Below are positions 59,737 through 64,000 of a stretch of 64,000 nt of DNA, piece by piece (position 1 is the stretch's first letter; each line of letters starts with the position of its first letter). The stretch lies in the NCBI GenBank assembly GCA_017871115.1, contig JAFCIZ010000001.1, positions 2,523,501 through 2,587,500 of the forward strand, read 5' to 3'. The position numbers were made by a program, and so were the translations under genes. A model generated the notes under the pieces. It was not told the origin of the DNA and did not search any database. It saw nothing but the letters and a program-made list of their open reading frames with translations. Source of the stretch: Cunninghamella blakesleeana. Taxonomy: Eukaryota; Mucoromycota; Mucoromycetes; Mucorales; Cunninghamellaceae.

Positions 59737-60246
59737 ATATAATCACCTTTTTTTTTTTTTTTTTTATGTTTCTATTATACTTTGTTTTATCATTCTTATT
59801 ATTTATATATTAATATTATACTATTATTGTTATCTACTCTATTTTATTTACTATCCTCTAATCTTTTTTAATATATATGTATTATCATTATTTATTCGTA
59901 TTATGTATTCGCTATATTTATTAAAAATAAAAATATAAAATCATATAATCTTTTATTATATATGATTATAAAAATAAAAGACAGGTTGATATGATCTAGT
60001 AATAAATAAATAATCATAAAAACAAGCATAAAGTTTATTGTACAGCAAGTGCATAAATAACTTATATATAATAACATAATTATAATAAATAGTGATACTA
60101 GAAATATAATAAACATAATAATAATAAATTATTATTATTATAATTGTGATTTTTTTTTTTTTGAAAAAAAAAAAAAAGGAAATATACAGGTTTGTTTTTA
60201 TATGGAAATGATCGCCAATGTAATTATAAAAAAATATAAAGTTGGT
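59737..60246. other. Convergent 3' spacer
   Basis: Between the 3' ends of the CaM kinase (+) and FHL1-like (-) genes. It holds poly-T just after the kinase stop (59748-59765), and an imperfect T12..A13 hairpin-like tract at 60151-60178. No open frame. Confidence 0.6.
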
Positions 60247-62762
<2,516 letters not shown>

Positions 62763-63328
62763 TTTTTTTTTCTCTTATCTTTTATCAAATCCGACGAGAT
62801 ACTTAAAAAAAGAATTATATAATATTTTTATATATTCGTCTTGGAGAAAATTAATAATAAAAAAAGGAAGTGTTTGTTTGAAATGAATGAGGGATATATT
62901 TGTAATAATAACAATAATAAAAAGAATGGATAAAAAAATAAGAGTGTATATGTAAAAATTGATATAAAATATTAATTAGGCTATAATAAATATTTTTTTA
63001 CGATAATTATAATAAATGTATTTAATGGATATATTATTATATTTTAGAAAATAGAATATATACAACTACGTGTCAATAAAGTAAATTAATTTAAAAAGTA
63101 AAAAAAAAAGTGAAAAGAAACTGGTTTAAAAAAAAATATAGAGCTTAAAAAATCTTTCTCCCGGCGGAATTTTAAAAAACATACCACCAATTTTTTTTAT
63201 TTAACAAGTGATTTTTTCCCTATTTCTTTTTCTTTCTCACCACTTTTTTTTTCTTTCACTTGCTTTTTTTTTTTATTTAAAAAAAAGCTTATAAATTTAT
63301 TTTACATCTTTGCTATCAAAGATCCTCA
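62763..63328. promoter_or_regulatory. Divergent promoter region of FHL1-like gene and 63329 gene
   Basis: About 566 bp between head-to-head genes. The left is A-rich on the plus strand and the right half (63190-63300) is pyrimidine-rich up to the next start, with TTTATTTAAAAAAAAG near 63280. A short CCCGGCGGAA-type GC-rich island sits at about 63162. Regulatory role inferred from position. Confidence 0.4.
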
Positions 63329-64000
63329 ATGTCTGGGCAAGATGACAGCGAGGATGCAACTCTTTTTGAATTGGTGGATATACATGGTCGGCTGACTATG
63401 GATCAAGTGTATGAAAATGGATTACATGCTTTAAAACGACTTCATATTTCCAACTTGACAAACAAACGAATTGTTGTGCGTATGCGATCAAATTTACGTA
63501 ATCAGCTTATTTTTCAAACAGATAATGAAAACTTAATAGAATGGGATGTAGGCGATGAAACAACAAATACAGTAGCTTGGTCTCAAACCTATTTACAAAA
63601 ACAATCGCAACAAATAATCATTAGACAACCTTGTAACGAATTATTTAATCAAGTTAATCATATAGATGAATTAACTTTATTACCTCATGAAACAAAACCT
63701 TTAATAATTGGATTTTTACCTGAAGCTAGAGATGACGATGATGATAATAGTACAACTGGTGGAGGAGTTGCTGCTAGTAGTGGTAGTGGTGGTGGTAGTA
63801 ATAATGGAAATAGCAATAATAACAATAACAATGGTGTTTATTTACAGCAATCCGAAACGGACACATTCGGCTGGTATAATGTCACTGGTAGTATATTCTT
63901 TTTTGGATATTTTGATATATCATGCAACGTTCCAGACTATCAATTAGCAATCAAGTTTCGTGCAAACGTTTGTCAATCGATTTTATGGACGGATGTTGCT
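63329..64000 (+). CDS. Unknown beta-rich protein, 5' part
   Basis: An uninterrupted frame of 224 codons with no stop before the window ends, so the gene continues to the right. The start follows a pyrimidine-rich leader and T/A tract typical of gene starts here (MSGQDDSEDATLFEL). Residues about 20-130 alternate short hydrophobic strands with polar loops (LHALKRLHISNLTNKRIVVRMRS, LIFQTDNENLI, LTLLPHETKPLIIGFLP). This suggests an immunoglobulin-like or MSP/ASH-type beta sandwich (inference). An acidic patch, then a Gly/Ser/Asn low-complexity stretch (about residues 137-170), precedes another beta-rich part with GSIFFFGYFDISCN and KFRANVCQSILWTDV. I do not recognise the family. Confidence 0.7.
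   Translation, partial: MSGQDDSEDATLFELVDIHGRLTMDQVYENGLHALKRLHISNLTNKRIVVRMRSNLRNQLIFQTDNENLIEWDVGDETTNTVAWSQTYLQKQSQQIIIRQPCNELFNQVNHIDELTLLPHETKPLIIGFLPEARDDDDDNSTTGGGVAASSGSGGGSNNGNSNNNNNNGVYLQQSETDTFGWYNVTGSIFFFGYFDISCNVPDYQLAIKFRANVCQSILWTDVA

Overview
This window is nuclear DNA from a fungus, almost certainly an early-diverging, A+T-rich, intron-rich one; Mucoromycota is my best guess. The evidence is translation elongation factor 3 (a fungal hallmark), FHL1-, RTC4-, ETT1- and SFH5-type fungal genes, and well over 100 short spliceosomal introns (mostly 60-120 bp, donors mainly GTAAGT/GTAAA/GTAATA, acceptors TATAG/TTTAG). The standard genetic code holds, with TAA, TAG and TGA all used as stops. 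Exon boundaries were set by hand by requiring GT..AG introns and an unbroken frame; they are predictions without transcript support.

Layout. 1-577: 5' part of an ETT1/NRO1-like gene (-). 950-1034: tRNA-Leu(CAA). 1038-7430: about 6.4 kb of decayed, non-coding, directly repeated elements, holding one small secreted cysteine-rich protein gene (4839-5030, -). 7433-13301: lysophospholipid acyltransferase-like gene and elongation factor 3 (both -). 14053-14961: membrane-anchored START/SRPBCC-like protein (+). 15243-16861: RTC4-domain protein (-), divergent from cap-binding protein CBP80 (17138-21439, +). 21827-23502: secreted phosphoesterase/acid phosphatase (+). 23963-25252: U1A/U2B''-type snRNP protein (-), divergent from the TFIIH helicase RAD3/XPD (25472-29272, +). 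29933-33525: cysteinyl-tRNA synthetase with two possible starts (+). 34068-35363: ribonucleotide reductase small subunit (-), divergent from an SFH5-like lipid-transfer protein (35636-36872, +). 37163-37982: PCL/PHO80-type cyclin (+). 38397-39115: decayed aldo/keto reductase pseudogene (-). 40125-41151: class-E ubiquitin-conjugating enzyme (-). About 41502-51707: a giant TFIID subunit TAF2 gene (+) whose exons continue in frame into six bromodomains. 53636-55824: coiled-coil protein (-). 56042-56741: RNA polymerase III subunit RPC9 (-). 57659-59736: calmodulin-dependent kinase (+). 60247-62762: FHA plus forkhead factor FHL1-like (-), divergent from an incomplete gene of unknown function (63329-64000, +).

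Functionally this is mostly a housekeeping neighbourhood. Many genes serve nuclear gene expression (TAF2 of TFIID, XPD of TFIIH, RPC9 of Pol III, CBP80, the U1A-like protein, FHL1) or translation (EF-3, CysRS, ETT1, tRNA-Leu). Several gene pairs share short divergent promoters. No operons, CRISPR arrays, viral genes or intact transposons are visible. The most unusual feature is the TAF2-polybromodomain protein of about 2,600 residues, in which every bromodomain keeps its acetyl-lysine-binding asparagine. The repeat array around the small cysteine-rich gene, the dual-start CysRS, the 5-nt initiator exon of RAD3 and the aldo/keto reductase relic are the next most interesting.
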